39,922 nt of DNA from a virus (IMGVR_UViG_3300042465_002878:1-39922), one strand, 5' to 3'; shown: positions 28,043 to 36,814, counted from the stretch's first letter. The notes: generated from the sequence alone by a model not told the origin. Numbers and translations are program-made.

Positions 28043-29224
28043 ATGGCTATCCCAACAGGTACCCCTACCTCTAGCTCGACGATCAGCGCACTTGTAACTG
28101 CAGCATACGACCAGTATGTAAGAATGGCACTTCGTTCCATTCCAGTTATGCGTAACCTTGCTGACGTCAAGCCAGTGCAACAGGCAATGCCAGGTTCGTC
28201 AGTTGTGTTCTCTATCTATTCAGATTTGGCACAAGCCACTTCAACATTGACAGAAACATCTGATGTATCTTCCATTGCTCTCGGTAACCCTTCACAGGTT
28301 ACAGTAACTCTGAACGAATACGGTTCAGCAGTAACAACAACAAAGAAGTTGAACCTAACTTCATTCAACGATGTTGACTCAGCACTTGCTGACATCATCG
28401 CTTACAACGCAGCAGACTCAATTGACAACGTAGTTGGTCAGGTCCTCTCAGCAGGAACTAACGCTATCTACTCAAACGGTCCATCAGGTACTGCTCCAAC
28501 TTCATCAGCAACAGTTCTACCAGTAGACACAATGACAGTAGCGGATATCCGCAACGCTGTTGTTTCACTACGTACAAACAAGGCATTGCCTCGTATGGGT
28601 GAACTCTATGCTGCATACCTCCACCCACGTCAGTCAGCCGATCTTCGTGCTGAAACTGGTACTGGTGGATTCCAAGAACTTTCAAAGTATGTTGACCGCA
28701 CACCATTCGTGGCTGGTGCAGTTGGCGTAATTGAAGGTGCTTTCATCGTTGAGACACCACGTGTTCTCAATGGTCTAAAGTTGGCTGCTGGTATTACTAC
28801 AAGCACTACTATCACCAACAGCGCGTTGACTTCAAACGTTGCAACAATTACAACAGCAGTTGCTCACGGTCTTGGCGTAGGTCAGGTCGTAACAGTTGCT
28901 TGCGTAACTGCAACAACACTCAACGGTACATTTACAATCGCATCTGTACCATCAACAACAACATTTACCTATGCTCTGACAGCAACTAACGTTACTTCAG
29001 CAGCAGATACAGGTACTGTTACATTCACCAACAACTACCGCGCAATTGTTGCCGGTCGTGAAGCATTGGCTGAAGCACAAGCTGCAGACATCTCAACCGT
29101 TATCGGTCCAGAGATTGACGCACTACGTCGCTTCCGCACAATCGGTTGGTACTACTTCGGAGGCTTCAACCGCCTTCGTGAGTCTGCACTCTATCGCATT
29201 GAGTCTGCAGCAACTAACGGATAA
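28043..29224 (+). CDS. major capsid protein, N4-gp56-like, with Ig-like insertion
   Basis: The 393-residue protein has the N4-gp56-type signature: long helix region VDSALADIIAYNAADSIDNVVGQVL, then YAAYLHPRQSADLR (190-202), FVAGAVGVIEGAFIVETPRVL (222-242) and YRAIVAGREALAEA (332-345) at the C-terminal side. Between 250 and 330 an extra Thr-rich beta domain (TTSTTITNSALTSNVATI...TLNGTFTIASVPSTTTFTYAL) interrupts it and would project from the capsid surface. It follows the scaffold gene and is expected to form the HK97-fold shell. AAAGG lies 10 bases before the ATG. Confidence 0.87.
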   Translation: MAIPTGTPTSSSTISALVTAAYDQYVRMALRSIPVMRNLADVKPVQQAMPGSSVVFSIYSDLAQATSTLTETSDVSSIALGNPSQVTVTLNEYGSAVTTTKKLNLTSFNDVDSALADIIAYNAADSIDNVVGQVLSAGTNAIYSNGPSGTAPTSSATVLPVDTMTVADIRNAVVSLRTNKALPRMGELYAAYLHPRQSADLRAETGTGGFQELSKYVDRTPFVAGAVGVIEGAFIVETPRVLNGLKLAAGITTSTTITNSALTSNVATITTAVAHGLGVGQVVTVACVTATTLNGTFTIASVPSTTTFTYALTATNVTSAADTGTVTFTNNYRAIVAGREALAEAQAADISTVIGPEIDALRRFRTIGWYYFGGFNRLRESALYRIESAATNG

Positions 29225-29233
29225 TTCCGTTCG

Positions 29234-29261
29234 GCAGGGGCGGGGTCAAACCCGCCTCTGC
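29234..29261 (+). other. strong hairpin after the capsid gene, no T tract
   Basis: GCAGGGGCGGG (29234-29244) pairs with CCCGCCTCTGC (29251-29261), 11 bp with one G-T, loop of 6. It starts 10 bases past the capsid stop. Lacking a run of T, it more likely acts as RNA stabiliser or attenuator, keeping capsid mRNA abundant relative to downstream genes. Confidence 0.6.
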
Positions 29262-29280
29262 TACTTATGAAAGGTTGGAT

Positions 29281-29601
29281 ATGGCATATACATTAGTAAC
29301 ACCGTACCGGTGGGAGACATACGTTGATGATCCATACTCTAAGTATGCCCGTCTTGCAGGTCGTCGCCTTACTGGTGGAACCATTGATGGTCCTATCGCA
29401 CCTAGTATGACAGATGTTCCACGAGGCCAATCGTTATTAGTTACTGGTACTACTGTTGTAATGACACAGACACCAAGCCAAGATGATTTAGCGGCAGCTA
29501 GTTACTACTTCCTTGGTGGTCACGAATATGTAATTAGTGATGAGCAAGCAGCAGTTCTAACGGCTGCTGGCTATGGAAGTTATGTGACTCCAATAGTATG
29601 A
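29281..29601 (+). CDS. hypothetical head-module protein
   Basis: The 106-residue product (ATG 29281, GAAAGG 7 bases upstream) contains YTLVTPYRWETYVDDPYSKYARLAGRRL and a C-terminal strand-rich part with GGHEYVISDEQAAVLTAAGYGSYV. The pattern HxYxxSDEQAAxLxAAGYGxYV is frequent in small capsid-adjacent proteins of aquatic phages (head completion or decoration). No name recognised. Confidence 0.6.
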   Translation: MAYTLVTPYRWETYVDDPYSKYARLAGRRLTGGTIDGPIAPSMTDVPRGQSLLVTGTTVVMTQTPSQDDLAAASYYFLGGHEYVISDEQAAVLTAAGYGSYVTPIV

Positions 29602-29879
29602 GTAATTGCACAAGTTCTTGTAAGACGCAAGACCACGAATCCTACGGAGAGTGCCTTAGGTCTAATACTCCAATGTTCGTTGGTGTTACTCCAACTAAAT
29701 CTGGCTATGACCAGACTAAAGTTCGTGCAGATGAGAAAGAGATTCAGTCCTACTGGGATGCAACAAGGCAAGGTATAGAGCCACGCTCTACTAAGAAAGC
29801 TGACATAGATGCAGCAGTTCAACTTTCCAATGAAGGTGGAAAAGCCTTCGATGGAATCTCAATGACCTATAAAAACTAA
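29598..29879 (+). CDS. small conserved phage hypothetical protein
   Basis: The 93-residue product starts SNCTSSCKTQDHESYGECLRSN, carrying three cysteines in a CxxxC...C arrangement, and continues with QSYWDATRQGIEPRSTKKADIDAAVQLSNEGGKAFDG. The C..C-x-T-K/Q-D-H-x-S-Y-G-x-C-L-R-S opening is typical of a common uncharacterised actinophage family encoded after the capsid gene. It starts at the end of the previous gene by a 4-base overlap. Confidence 0.65.
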   Translation: MSNCTSSCKTQDHESYGECLRSNTPMFVGVTPTKSGYDQTKVRADEKEIQSYWDATRQGIEPRSTKKADIDAAVQLSNEGGKAFDGISMTYKN

Positions 29880-29888
29880 GGAGAAAAA

Positions 29889-30017
29889 ATGCCAAAAGTA
29901 GGAATGAAAGAATTTGCATACGGTCCAAAAGGTATGGCAGCAGCCAAGATGGAAGCCAAGAAGACTGGCAAAAAGATGATCAAGAAGCAGACTAAGAAGA
30001 TGGGTAAGAAGAAGTAA
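29889..30017 (+). CDS. 42-residue lysine-rich protein
   Basis: ATG 29889 follows AAGGAG. The product is PKVGMKEFAYGPKGMAAAKM then Lys-dense KKTGKKMIKKQTKKMGKKK. Such very basic tiny proteins are found in many marine and freshwater phages next to capsid genes and could bind packaged DNA. The stop overlaps the next ATG (TAATG). Confidence 0.55.
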   Translation: MPKVGMKEFAYGPKGMAAAKMEAKKTGKKMIKKQTKKMGKKK

Positions 30018-30142
30018 TGGAAAACTACAAAGAAGAAGAGATTGCAAAGTACCCAACACCTGATAAGCAATACGAAGGTGCAATGAAGTACGAGACTTAT
30101 GAATCACTACAGACTGGTGCAATGGGAAAGTCTGCTAAGTAA
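30017..30142 (+). CDS. 41-residue hypothetical protein
   Basis: The frame from ATG 30017, overlapping the previous stop, encodes ENYKEEEIAKYPTPDKQYEG followed by AMKYETYESLQTGAMGKSAK, mixed-charge and probably disordered. It is translationally linked to the basic protein on each side. Not recognised. Confidence 0.45.
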   Translation: MENYKEEEIAKYPTPDKQYEGAMKYETYESLQTGAMGKSAK

Positions 30143-30421
30143 ATGGCAAAGTCTCCAGCGTGGCAAAGAGCAGAGGGCAAGAACCCTAAAGGTGGCCTCA
30201 ACGCCAAAGGTCGTGCCTCTGCTAAAGCGCAGGGGATGAACCTCAAGCCTCCAGTCAAAAAGGCTGAGGCTGCTAAATCACCTAAGTCTGCAGGACGGCG
30301 CAAGTCTTTCTGCGGTCGTATGTGCGGTATGAAGTCCAAGTTGACTTCCGCTAAAACTGCCAAAGATCCAAACTCTAGAATAAACAAGTCACTTCGTGCT
30401 TGGGATTGCAATTGTAAATAA
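30143..30421 (+). CDS. basic conserved protein (NPKGGLNAKGRAS motif)
   Basis: The 92-residue product contains WQRAEGKNPKGGLNAKGRAS, a Lys/Ala linker, RRKSFCGRMCGMKSKLTSAKTA and KDPNSRINKSLRAWDCNC. These strings form a conserved small protein seen in many aquatic phages (cyanophages among them), function unknown. The four C-terminal-half cysteines could bind a metal or make disulfides. Strong positive charge suggests nucleic-acid contact. Confidence 0.7.
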   Translation: MAKSPAWQRAEGKNPKGGLNAKGRASAKAQGMNLKPPVKKAEAAKSPKSAGRRKSFCGRMCGMKSKLTSAKTAKDPNSRINKSLRAWDCNCK

Positions 30422-30440
30422 AGAAGTAAAGGAGATATAG

Positions 30441-31160
30441 GTGGCACTAGGAGTTTACGGTACAACTTTACTAGCAGAGATGAACAGACTTGCTAATGGT
30501 GGCACCTATCGAACATCTGCCGAAATGGTAGATATGGCGCTGGCTGCCCGTCAATGGGCAGCAGCAAGAGATGTCCAACTTACTGTTGACGATACAGTCG
30601 GAGTTCTCAATGAGATTATGAGTAACTTCCCATTTGTACACGCAGCAACAACTGCGCCTACTTCTGGTGTTTATGCACCAGGAACTTTAGGAGCAGACGG
30701 TGGTTATGGAATTGGTGCAACACTTACTGCACCTTCCAATGCTCGTCTTGTTGTAGATGGTCACACTATCTCAACAGGTGAACGAGTCTTGTACTGGCAG
30801 AATACCGATCCAACAACTAACGGCGTTTACTATGTAACAGACCAAGGGTCTGCATCTACCAAGTGGTTACTTACTCGTTGCAATACTTGCAATAACTCTA
30901 TCGCAGGACAGGTTGCCTTTGGTAAGTATGCCTTTGTTCAAACTGGTACAACATATGCTAACAAAACTTTCAAACTGGTATCTGAAGGAACAGGTCCTAA
31001 CGGATCTATTATTATAGGAACGGAAGACATTACTTTTGCGCTCACAACAGAAGTTGAATATCCTAAAGGTGACTGGCTTGATTTTAGCGGTGTATGTAAC
31101 TTTATCGCTAGGACTACTGGCCTACCTGCAGCGCAGGCTCTCAGAGGTGTCTCACAATGA
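30441..31160 (+). CDS. tail-fibre-like / virion protein with DGHTISTGERVLYWQ repeat
   Basis: GTG 30441 with AAAGGAG upstream. The 239-residue product has a helical N-terminal part (YRTSAEMVDMALAARQWAAARD), a central domain RLVVDGHTISTGERVLYWQ...TNGVYYVTDQGSASTKWLLTRC, known from many phage fibre proteins (a short beta-repeat module with N-G-x-Y), and a C-terminal part ending [19 protein letters not shown]. It is probably a virion fibre or adaptor component. Confidence 0.65.
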   Translation: MALGVYGTTLLAEMNRLANGGTYRTSAEMVDMALAARQWAAARDVQLTVDDTVGVLNEIMSNFPFVHAATTAPTSGVYAPGTLGADGGYGIGATLTAPSNARLVVDGHTISTGERVLYWQNTDPTTNGVYYVTDQGSASTKWLLTRCNTCNNSIAGQVAFGKYAFVQTGTTYANKTFKLVSEGTGPNGSIIIGTEDITFALTTEVEYPKGDWLDFSGVCNFIARTTGLPAAQALRGVSQ

Positions 31161-31498
31161 GTGCTAAATTCAATCTAATCTGCGAGCAAGCAACCACATT
31201 CAATTTTCAATTCTCAATCAATAACGACGCTGTTCCAATCAACCTTACTGGTTATACTGGAACTATGACAGTGCGACCATTCGTTGGTTCTAGCACTACA
31301 ACCATAACTGCTACTACTACTAATGGCTATATGGTCATTACTGGCGCTACAGGAACTGTAACAGTTACAATTTCTGCAGCACTTACAGAAGAGATTACAC
31401 CAGGTCGTTATTCCTATGACTTAGTACTAGATAGCGGATCTACTGTTACTAGATTCCTTGAAGGCTTATTTATCGTGACGGGGGCTGTAACGCTATGA
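31157..31498 (+). CDS. small beta-sandwich virion protein
   Basis: The 113-residue protein ([33 protein letters not shown] ... [44 protein letters not shown]) matches a common small phage fold with [15 protein letters not shown] and PGRYxYDLxL. Relatives sit beside collagen-like or fibre genes and look like fibre attachment or baseplate modules. It overlaps the genes on both sides by 4 bases. Confidence 0.65.
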   Translation: MSAKFNLICEQATTFNFQFSINNDAVPINLTGYTGTMTVRPFVGSSTTTITATTTNGYMVITGATGTVTVTISAALTEEITPGRYSYDLVLDSGSTVTRFLEGLFIVTGAVTL

Positions 31499-32415
31499 CA
31501 ACCTATGTAGTTATTGAATCCATTACTCCCAACCAATCGTTGGTATTTTCAGCACAGCAAGGTCCTCAAGGAGCAGCTGGAGCCACAGGTCCTACTGGCT
31601 CCACAGGTCCTGTCGGTGCTACTGGTTCAACAGGTGCATCTGGTGCTACTGGTGTAACTGGAGCCACAGGTCCTGATGGAGCCACTGGAGCCACTGGACC
31701 TACAGGCGTAGGTGCTACTGGTGCAACAGGTCCTACAGGAGTTACAGGCGCTACAGGACCAACTGGTGCTGATAGCACAGTTGCCGGTCCTACGGGTCCT
31801 ACAGGCCCTGCAGGGGCCACAGGACCTACAGGTCCTACAGGTGCTGACAGCGTTGTTCCAGGTCCTACAGGAGCCACAGGACCAGCAGGTGCTACAGGTC
31901 CTACAGGAGCAACTGGGCCGCAAGGCGTTACAGGAGATGTCGGACCTACTGGTGTTATTGGAGCCTCTGGCCCAATCGGTGCTACTGGTGATACTGGACC
32001 AACTGGACCAACAGGCGCTACCGGACCTGCTGGTGCTACTGGACCTACAGGACCCACAGGTTTGACTGGACCTACTGGTCCAACTGGTGCTACTGGCGTT
32101 GGTAATATTGCAGGATTCAACACTCAAACTGGTACCAGTTACACACTTGTTATCGGCGATCTCAGCGATATCGTTACTCTCAATAACGCTGCTGCTATTA
32201 CACTTACAGTGCCTCCATCAGTCTTTAGTGCCAATGACCAGATACACGTAGTCCAATACGGAGCAGGTCAAGTAACCTTTGCTCAAGGCGCTGGAGTAAC
32301 TATTCTTTCAACTGGTGCAACAACGACTGCTCCCAAGTTGAGAACTAATAAGTCAGCCGCCACAGTGATTTGTACAGCGAGCAATACGTTCTTGATTGTG
32401 GGCGACATATCGTAG
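31495..32415 (+). CDS. collagen-like tail fibre protein
   Basis: The 306-residue protein has a short N-terminal segment (about 20 residues), then roughly 180 residues of collagen-type Gly-X-Y repeats (GATGPTG, GPTGPTG, GPAGATG), then a C-terminal beta domain beginning [19 protein letters not shown] and ending [13 protein letters not shown]. The repeat part should form a stiff trimeric rod; the C-terminal part resembles the trimerising end domains of such phage fibres. Thr is very frequent in the Y position, which is where bacterial collagen-like proteins are commonly O-glycosylated. Confidence 0.88.
   Translation: MTTYVVIESITPNQSLVFSAQQGPQGAAGATGPTGSTGPVGATGSTGASGATGVTGATGPDGATGATGPTGVGATGATGPTGVTGATGPTGADSTVAGPTGPTGPAGATGPTGPTGADSVVPGPTGATGPAGATGPTGATGPQGVTGDVGPTGVIGASGPIGATGDTGPTGPTGATGPAGATGPTGPTGLTGPTGPTGATGVGNIAGFNTQTGTSYTLVIGDLSDIVTLNNAAAITLTVPPSVFSANDQIHVVQYGAGQVTFAQGAGVTILSTGATTTAPKLRTNKSAATVICTASNTFLIVGDIS
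31558..32102 (+). repeat. Gly-X-Y-encoding short-period repeat
   Basis: About 540 bases are made of 9-base-related units such as GGTCCTACAGGA/GGTGCTACTGGT coding for G-P-T and G-A-T triplets. The DNA is degenerate between units, so this is protein-level repetition. Repeat-number change by recombination is possible. Confidence 0.85.
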
Positions 32416-32425
32416 GATAAGCCCT

Positions 32426-33487
32426 ATGAGATTCCACGTTATCAGCCTGCCACATACCCAAACAACTAAAGATTACGTCAACTGCGCCTATACCGAAAAG
32501 GTAAGACGCTTTTGCATAATGATGAAGAGTCTAGGTCATACGGTCTACCTCTACGCTAGTGAAGATAATGAAGCACCTTGTGATGAACTTGTTACTTGTA
32601 TTACTAAGCAAGAACAAGCAGATGCACTAGAAGGCAAGCATTATACCGAAGCTGCCTTTGATAACCAATTACCGCATTGGCAGATATTCAATGCCAAAGC
32701 AATTGAAGAACTAGGCAAGCGCTTAGTAGAAAAAGATTTCATATGTGTTATCGGTGGTGCATCACATAAACCGATAGCAGATGCTTACCCCGATTATATG
32801 ACAGTTGAGTTCGGTGTTGGCTACGGTGGAGTCTTTAGTAAGTATAGAGTCTTTGAATCCTATGCTTGGATGCACAGTATTTATGCAATGTATAAAGACC
32901 CTACAGCAGTAGATGGCAACTTCTATGACGCAGTGATACCTGGTTACTTAGAACCAGAGATGTTTCCGTTGCAAGAAAAGAAAGAAGATTATTACCTATA
33001 CGTAGGTCGTATGGTAGATCGCAAAGGCATCATAGTTGCTCAACACGTTTGTAAAGAACTTGGGCTAAAACTTATAATGGCAGGACCTGGAACAGATCCC
33101 AAGATTGAATATGGTGAGTGGGTAGGACCAGTCGGGCCAGAGCAGCGAGCAAAACTAATGGGCGGTGCTATTGCACTCTTTGCCCCAACGCTTTACATAG
33201 AACCTTTTGGTAACGTAGTTATCGAAGCACAAGCCTGTGGTACTCCAACGATTACTACAGACTGGGGAGCCTTTACTGAGACTAACCCACAAGGAGTTAC
33301 CGGATATCGTTGCAGAAATGCAATGGAGTTTGCTGGTGCAACAGAGTGGGTAAAAGACTTAGACCCAGTAGCAATACATAAGAGAGCAGTAGCGTTGTAT
33401 TCATTAGAAGCTATTGCACCACAATACGAGCAATACTTTGCACGACTGCTAACTCTATGGGGAGATGGCTGGTATGAGAGGAAATAA
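32426..33487 (+). CDS. GT4-type glycosyltransferase
   Basis: The 353-residue protein (ATG 32426) has an N-terminal Rossmann part (MRFHVISLPHTQTTKDYVNC) and a C-terminal GT-B half: YLYVGRMVDRKGIIVAQHVCKELGLKLIMAGPGTD near 191-225 and the sugar-nucleotide-binding E-x7-E motif EPFGNVVIE near 258-266, followed by AQACGTPTITTDWGAFTE. These are the landmarks of GT4 retaining glycosyltransferases. A place between a collagen-like fibre and an adaptor gene suggests modification of virion proteins rather than of DNA or host wall, but acceptor and sugar are unknown. Confidence 0.88.
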   Translation: MRFHVISLPHTQTTKDYVNCAYTEKVRRFCIMMKSLGHTVYLYASEDNEAPCDELVTCITKQEQADALEGKHYTEAAFDNQLPHWQIFNAKAIEELGKRLVEKDFICVIGGASHKPIADAYPDYMTVEFGVGYGGVFSKYRVFESYAWMHSIYAMYKDPTAVDGNFYDAVIPGYLEPEMFPLQEKKEDYYLYVGRMVDRKGIIVAQHVCKELGLKLIMAGPGTDPKIEYGEWVGPVGPEQRAKLMGGAIALFAPTLYIEPFGNVVIEAQACGTPTITTDWGAFTETNPQGVTGYRCRNAMEFAGATEWVKDLDPVAIHKRAVALYSLEAIAPQYEQYFARLLTLWGDGWYERK

Positions 33488-34383
33488 TGCCAACACTTAG
33501 CGATATGATAGATGAGGTTCGCTCGTCTCTAGCAGGCTACACCCTGCGCCAAGATAGAATAACTTATCTCAATAGTGCTATTACATCTACTGCTACTGCT
33601 GTTCCTATTGGATCAAGTTCTAACTTAGCCAAAGGAATAATTGAAATTGATGATGAACTCATCTGGATTGATAACTTTAGTCAAGCAAGTAGCACACTCA
33701 ATGCAGCTCCAGGATTTGGTCGAGGCTACCAAAACACTAATGCCTCACCACACGCTCAGTATGCTCAAGTAACTCTAAGTCCTACTTTTCCTAAGAACAT
33801 TATCAAGAAGGCTATCAACGATACTATCAATAGTTTCTATCCTAAACTCTGGTCAGTTGCCTCAGTTACTTTTACCTTCAATGCAAGCCAAACAACTTAT
33901 GCGTTGCCCGATGACGTAGAGTCAATCCTTTATATGTCTTGGCAGACTACAGGCTCTAGCCTTGAGTGGTTGCCAATCAATCGTTGGCGTGCAGATCCAA
34001 TGGCAAACATTGCTACTTTCAATACTCAAAACACGGTAAACATTTATGAAAATATCCAACCTGGTAGAACTGTACAGGTTTGGTATACAACTACTCCTAA
34101 TACTTTAGACAACAGCACAGATGATTATGCAGATGTAACAGGTCTGCCAGCCTCTTCATCTGAGGTAGTAATCCTTGGTGCTTCTTATAAATTGCTATCT
34201 TATATTGACTCTGGACGAATCAATCTTAGTTCAGCAGAGGCTGACCTCAATGATACAAAGATACCAAGTACTGCAGGTGTTTCATCATCTCGTTATATCT
34301 TTGCTCTGTATCAACAAAGACTCAATGAAGAAGCATTGAAATTACAAGACAAGTACCCAATCCGTATCCACTACACCAAGTAA
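33487..34383 (+). CDS. head-tail adaptor / connector-like protein
   Basis: The 298-residue product starts PTLSDMIDEVRSSLAGYTLRQDRITYLNSAI, has a short inserted beta segment (IIEIDDELIWIDNFSQASSTLN, GFGRGYQNTNASPHA), then IKKAINDTINSFYPKLWSVASVTFTFNASQTTYALPDDVESILYM and a C-terminal helical part (YIFALYQQRLNEEALKLQ). The helix-strand layout with YxLPxDVExI and a final helix of L/A/E is that of phage adaptor (head-to-tail connector) proteins. The insert is also found in fibre-like proteins. Confidence 0.65.
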   Translation: MPTLSDMIDEVRSSLAGYTLRQDRITYLNSAITSTATAVPIGSSSNLAKGIIEIDDELIWIDNFSQASSTLNAAPGFGRGYQNTNASPHAQYAQVTLSPTFPKNIIKKAINDTINSFYPKLWSVASVTFTFNASQTTYALPDDVESILYMSWQTTGSSLEWLPINRWRADPMANIATFNTQNTVNIYENIQPGRTVQVWYTTTPNTLDNSTDDYADVTGLPASSSEVVILGASYKLLSYIDSGRINLSSAEADLNDTKIPSTAGVSSSRYIFALYQQRLNEEALKLQDKYPIRIHYTK

Positions 34384-34392
34384 GGCAGATAA

Positions 34393-35361
34393 ATGACTAG
34401 AGAATATTCAAGTATTAGCGTTGAGACAACGCTCAACAGTGGTATCAATACTACTGCAACTACTATGGTTCTTCCATCAATTGGTGCTGCTACAGCCTTA
34501 CTAGGCGGTGTATCACTAGCTCCTGGCAACGTAGATATCTTTACTGTTGCAATAGATGTAGATACCATCAACGAGGAAATCGTTTACGTAACAGAAGTAT
34601 CTGGTGACACTCTAACAATTAGCAGAGGTCAAGCTGGAACTGGAAGTGCTGGAGTATCTGGTATTGCTCATAGCGCTGGTGCATCCATCAAGCACGTACT
34701 TACTAGCGATGACCTTATCTTCTTTCGCAATAACGCCTCACCTGTAGCATCCTTCGGATTTAGCGGATCTACCTCTGGAACCACAACAGTTCAAGCAACT
34801 GCAGTAGCTGGAACTAATACGCTAACGCTACCTGCTACATCTAGTGATACTTTGGTGGGTAAGGCAACAACAGATACTTTGACTAACAAGACCCTTACTA
34901 GTCCTACTATCAATACTCCTACTATAGCCACTCCAACCATTACTGGTGGTACAAGTACAAATCCTATTCTAGTATCAGCAGAAGAGCGAACAACAGTCTC
35001 TGCTACAGCCGCAACTGGAACAATCAACTTTGATGCTGTTACTCAAGGTGTTCTATATTACACAACTAATGCTACTGCAAACTTTACACTCAATATTCGT
35101 GGTAGTTCATCGGCTACACTCAACTCAATTCTTACTACAGGAGATGCAATAACTGTTGTATTTCTCAACACTAATGGAACAACTGCTTATTATCCAACTG
35201 TCTATCAGATAGATGGATCAGCAGTAACTCCTAAGTGGCAAGGTGGAACAGCACCTAGCGCTGGTAACGCCTCATCAATAGATGCTTATTCTTTGACTAT
35301 TATAAAGACAGCAGGAACACCAACTTATACAGTACTTGCCAGCCAAACTAAATTTGCATAA
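34393..35361 (+). CDS. tail-fibre-like protein
   Basis: The 322-residue product begins REYSSISVETTLNSGINTTATTMVL, has an Ile/Thr-rich beta region, then TDTLTNKTLTSPTINTPTIATP, a repeat found in many cyanophage and aquatic phage fibres (T-N-K-T-L-T-S-P-x-I), and a C-terminal beta domain from TTVSATAATGTINFDAVTQG to the end (PTYTVLASQTKFA). It is predicted to be a beta-helical trimeric fibre; receptor binding is inferred. Confidence 0.75.
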   Translation: MTREYSSISVETTLNSGINTTATTMVLPSIGAATALLGGVSLAPGNVDIFTVAIDVDTINEEIVYVTEVSGDTLTISRGQAGTGSAGVSGIAHSAGASIKHVLTSDDLIFFRNNASPVASFGFSGSTSGTTTVQATAVAGTNTLTLPATSSDTLVGKATTDTLTNKTLTSPTINTPTIATPTITGGTSTNPILVSAEERTTVSATAATGTINFDAVTQGVLYYTTNATANFTLNIRGSSSATLNSILTTGDAITVVFLNTNGTTAYYPTVYQIDGSAVTPKWQGGTAPSAGNASSIDAYSLTIIKTAGTPTYTVLASQTKFA

Positions 35362-35369
35362 GGAGAAAA

Positions 35370-36257
35370 ATGTCACCTATTCTAGGAGCATTAGCAGGTA
35401 ATGCTGCAAGAGGTTATGGACAATTATCTAGTGGTCCAAAGTCAGTAGTAACTGGCGGAACACTTGCCTCTGACGCAACTTATTACTACCGAACTCTTAC
35501 TGCAAACGGAAACATTGTTGTATCAGGTGCTCCACTTCTTTGCGATTATTTAGTTGTTGCAGGTGGTGGTTCGGGCGCTTATGTAGGCGGTGCAAATACT
35601 GGTGGTGGCGGTGCAGGTGGATTACGAAGCGCAACAACAACTCTTACGGCTGGAACTTATAGCGCTGTTGTAGGTGGTGGTGGTGCAAGCATTAGCGTTC
35701 AAGGAAATGCTTCATCTTTCAATGGTTTGAATACAACAGGCGGTGGTGCTGGAAATAATGGAAGTAACACCATCAACGGTGGTTCAGGTGGCGGTGGAAC
35801 TTCTGCTTATGCAACAGGTAATGGTACGGGAAACTCAGGAGGATATTCACCAGTTGAAGGTTTTGCTGGTGGAAGCGCTAGCGGTACTGCCAGTCAAGGC
35901 GGTGGTGGTGGAGGTGGTGCATCAACAGTTGGTAGCGCTTTTTCGGGTAATACAGGCGGTGCAGGCGGTAACGGGTCGTCTGCGTTTTCATCTTGGGGTA
36001 GCGCAACTAGCACGGGTCAAAATGTAACCGGTACTTATTATTATGCAGGTGGCGGTGGTGCTGGTGGGTCAACTAGCGGTGGAACGGGTGGTTATGGCGG
36101 TGGCGCAAGCGGAACTACAATACAAACAGCCATAAATGCAACTGCAAATACGGGTGGTGGTGGAGGAGGGTTTTATTCATCAGGCGGTGGTTACAGTGGT
36201 GGCGGTCAAGGTGGATCAGGAATCTTTATTATTCGTTACTTGAAATCGGCGGTATAA
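35370..36257 (+). CDS. glycine-rich fibre/adhesin protein (module B only)
   Basis: The 295-residue product has a short N-terminal part (SPILGALAGNAARGYGQLSSGPKSVVTGGTLASDATYYYRTL) followed by the glycine-rich B module: CDYLVVAGGGSGAYVGG, then TTTLTAGTYSAVVGGGG, YSPVEGFAGG and the ending GSGIFIIRYLKS. The same landmarks occur in two later genes. Gly-rich domains with long G-G runs are known from distal phage adhesins where they form polyglycine helices. No module A is present in this gene. Confidence 0.7.
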   Translation: MSPILGALAGNAARGYGQLSSGPKSVVTGGTLASDATYYYRTLTANGNIVVSGAPLLCDYLVVAGGGSGAYVGGANTGGGGAGGLRSATTTLTAGTYSAVVGGGGASISVQGNASSFNGLNTTGGGAGNNGSNTINGGSGGGGTSAYATGNGTGNSGGYSPVEGFAGGSASGTASQGGGGGGGASTVGSAFSGNTGGAGGNGSSAFSSWGSATSTGQNVTGTYYYAGGGGAGGSTSGGTGGYGGGASGTTIQTAINATANTGGGGGGFYSSGGGYSGGGQGGSGIFIIRYLKSAV

Positions 36258-36258
36258 A

Positions 36259-36813
36259 ATGCCAATTCTAGGAATTATGGCTTCAGCAATGTCTGGCAAT
36301 CTGTGGGCACCTGCTGGTGCCTATGATTCTATTTCTAGTATAACTCTATCTGCTTCTGCATCTAGCATTACTTTTAGTGGGATACCTAGCACCTATACTC
36401 ATTTGCAAATTAGATACTTATGTAATACAACTCGCGTTGGTGGTGCTAGTGGTTCAGGAGTAATTGAGTTCAATGGCGACACAACTGTTGCCAATTATTC
36501 AACACACGCGCTTTATGGTATTGGCTCAGGAAGCGGAGCAGCAGCAGGATACGCAAATAATAATTACAGTATTTGGAATTATGGCGATACAACTACTTAT
36601 GTTGCTGGCGTTGTAGATGTTTTAGATTATGCAAATACAAATAAATATAAAACAATACGAAATCTAACAGGTTATGACCAAAATGGAGCAGGACAAGTTG
36701 GTTTAGTTTCTATGGCTTGGCGTAACACCGCAGCCGTCAGTTCAATTGTGCTAACTCCTAGTGGTTATTCTTTCAATACCAACTCATCCTTCGCCCTATA
36801 CGGAGTAAAATAA
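36259..36813 (+). CDS. fibre module A protein (stand-alone beta domain)
   Basis: The 184-residue protein is a beta-rich domain: SISSITLSASASSITFSGIPSTYTHLQIRY, FNGDTTVANYSTHALYG, YKTIRNLTGYDQNG, SMAWRNTAAVSSIVLTPSGYSFNTNSSFALYGVK. The order ITFSxIPxxYTxLxIxx / FNGDTxxNYS / WRxTxAxxSIxLxP / FxLYG recurs as the N-terminal half of the next two genes. It lacks the glycine-rich B module. It is probably a fibre tip or decoration domain. Confidence 0.68.
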   Translation: MPILGIMASAMSGNLWAPAGAYDSISSITLSASASSITFSGIPSTYTHLQIRYLCNTTRVGGASGSGVIEFNGDTTVANYSTHALYGIGSGSGAAAGYANNNYSIWNYGDTTTYVAGVVDVLDYANTNKYKTIRNLTGYDQNGAGQVGLVSMAWRNTAAVSSIVLTPSGYSFNTNSSFALYGVK

Positions 36814-36814
36814 T

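Noticed and set aside
31558-32102. Regular short repeats considered as a CRISPR array
   Set aside because: Unit length is about 9 bases without unique spacers and it is in frame with a collagen-like protein; no cas genes besides a phage-type Cas4-like nuclease.
31566-32123. Long reverse-strand proline-rich frame
   Set aside because: It is the exact antisense of the collagen Gly-X-Y repeat; its GPV/PVG pattern is produced by the repeat DNA.
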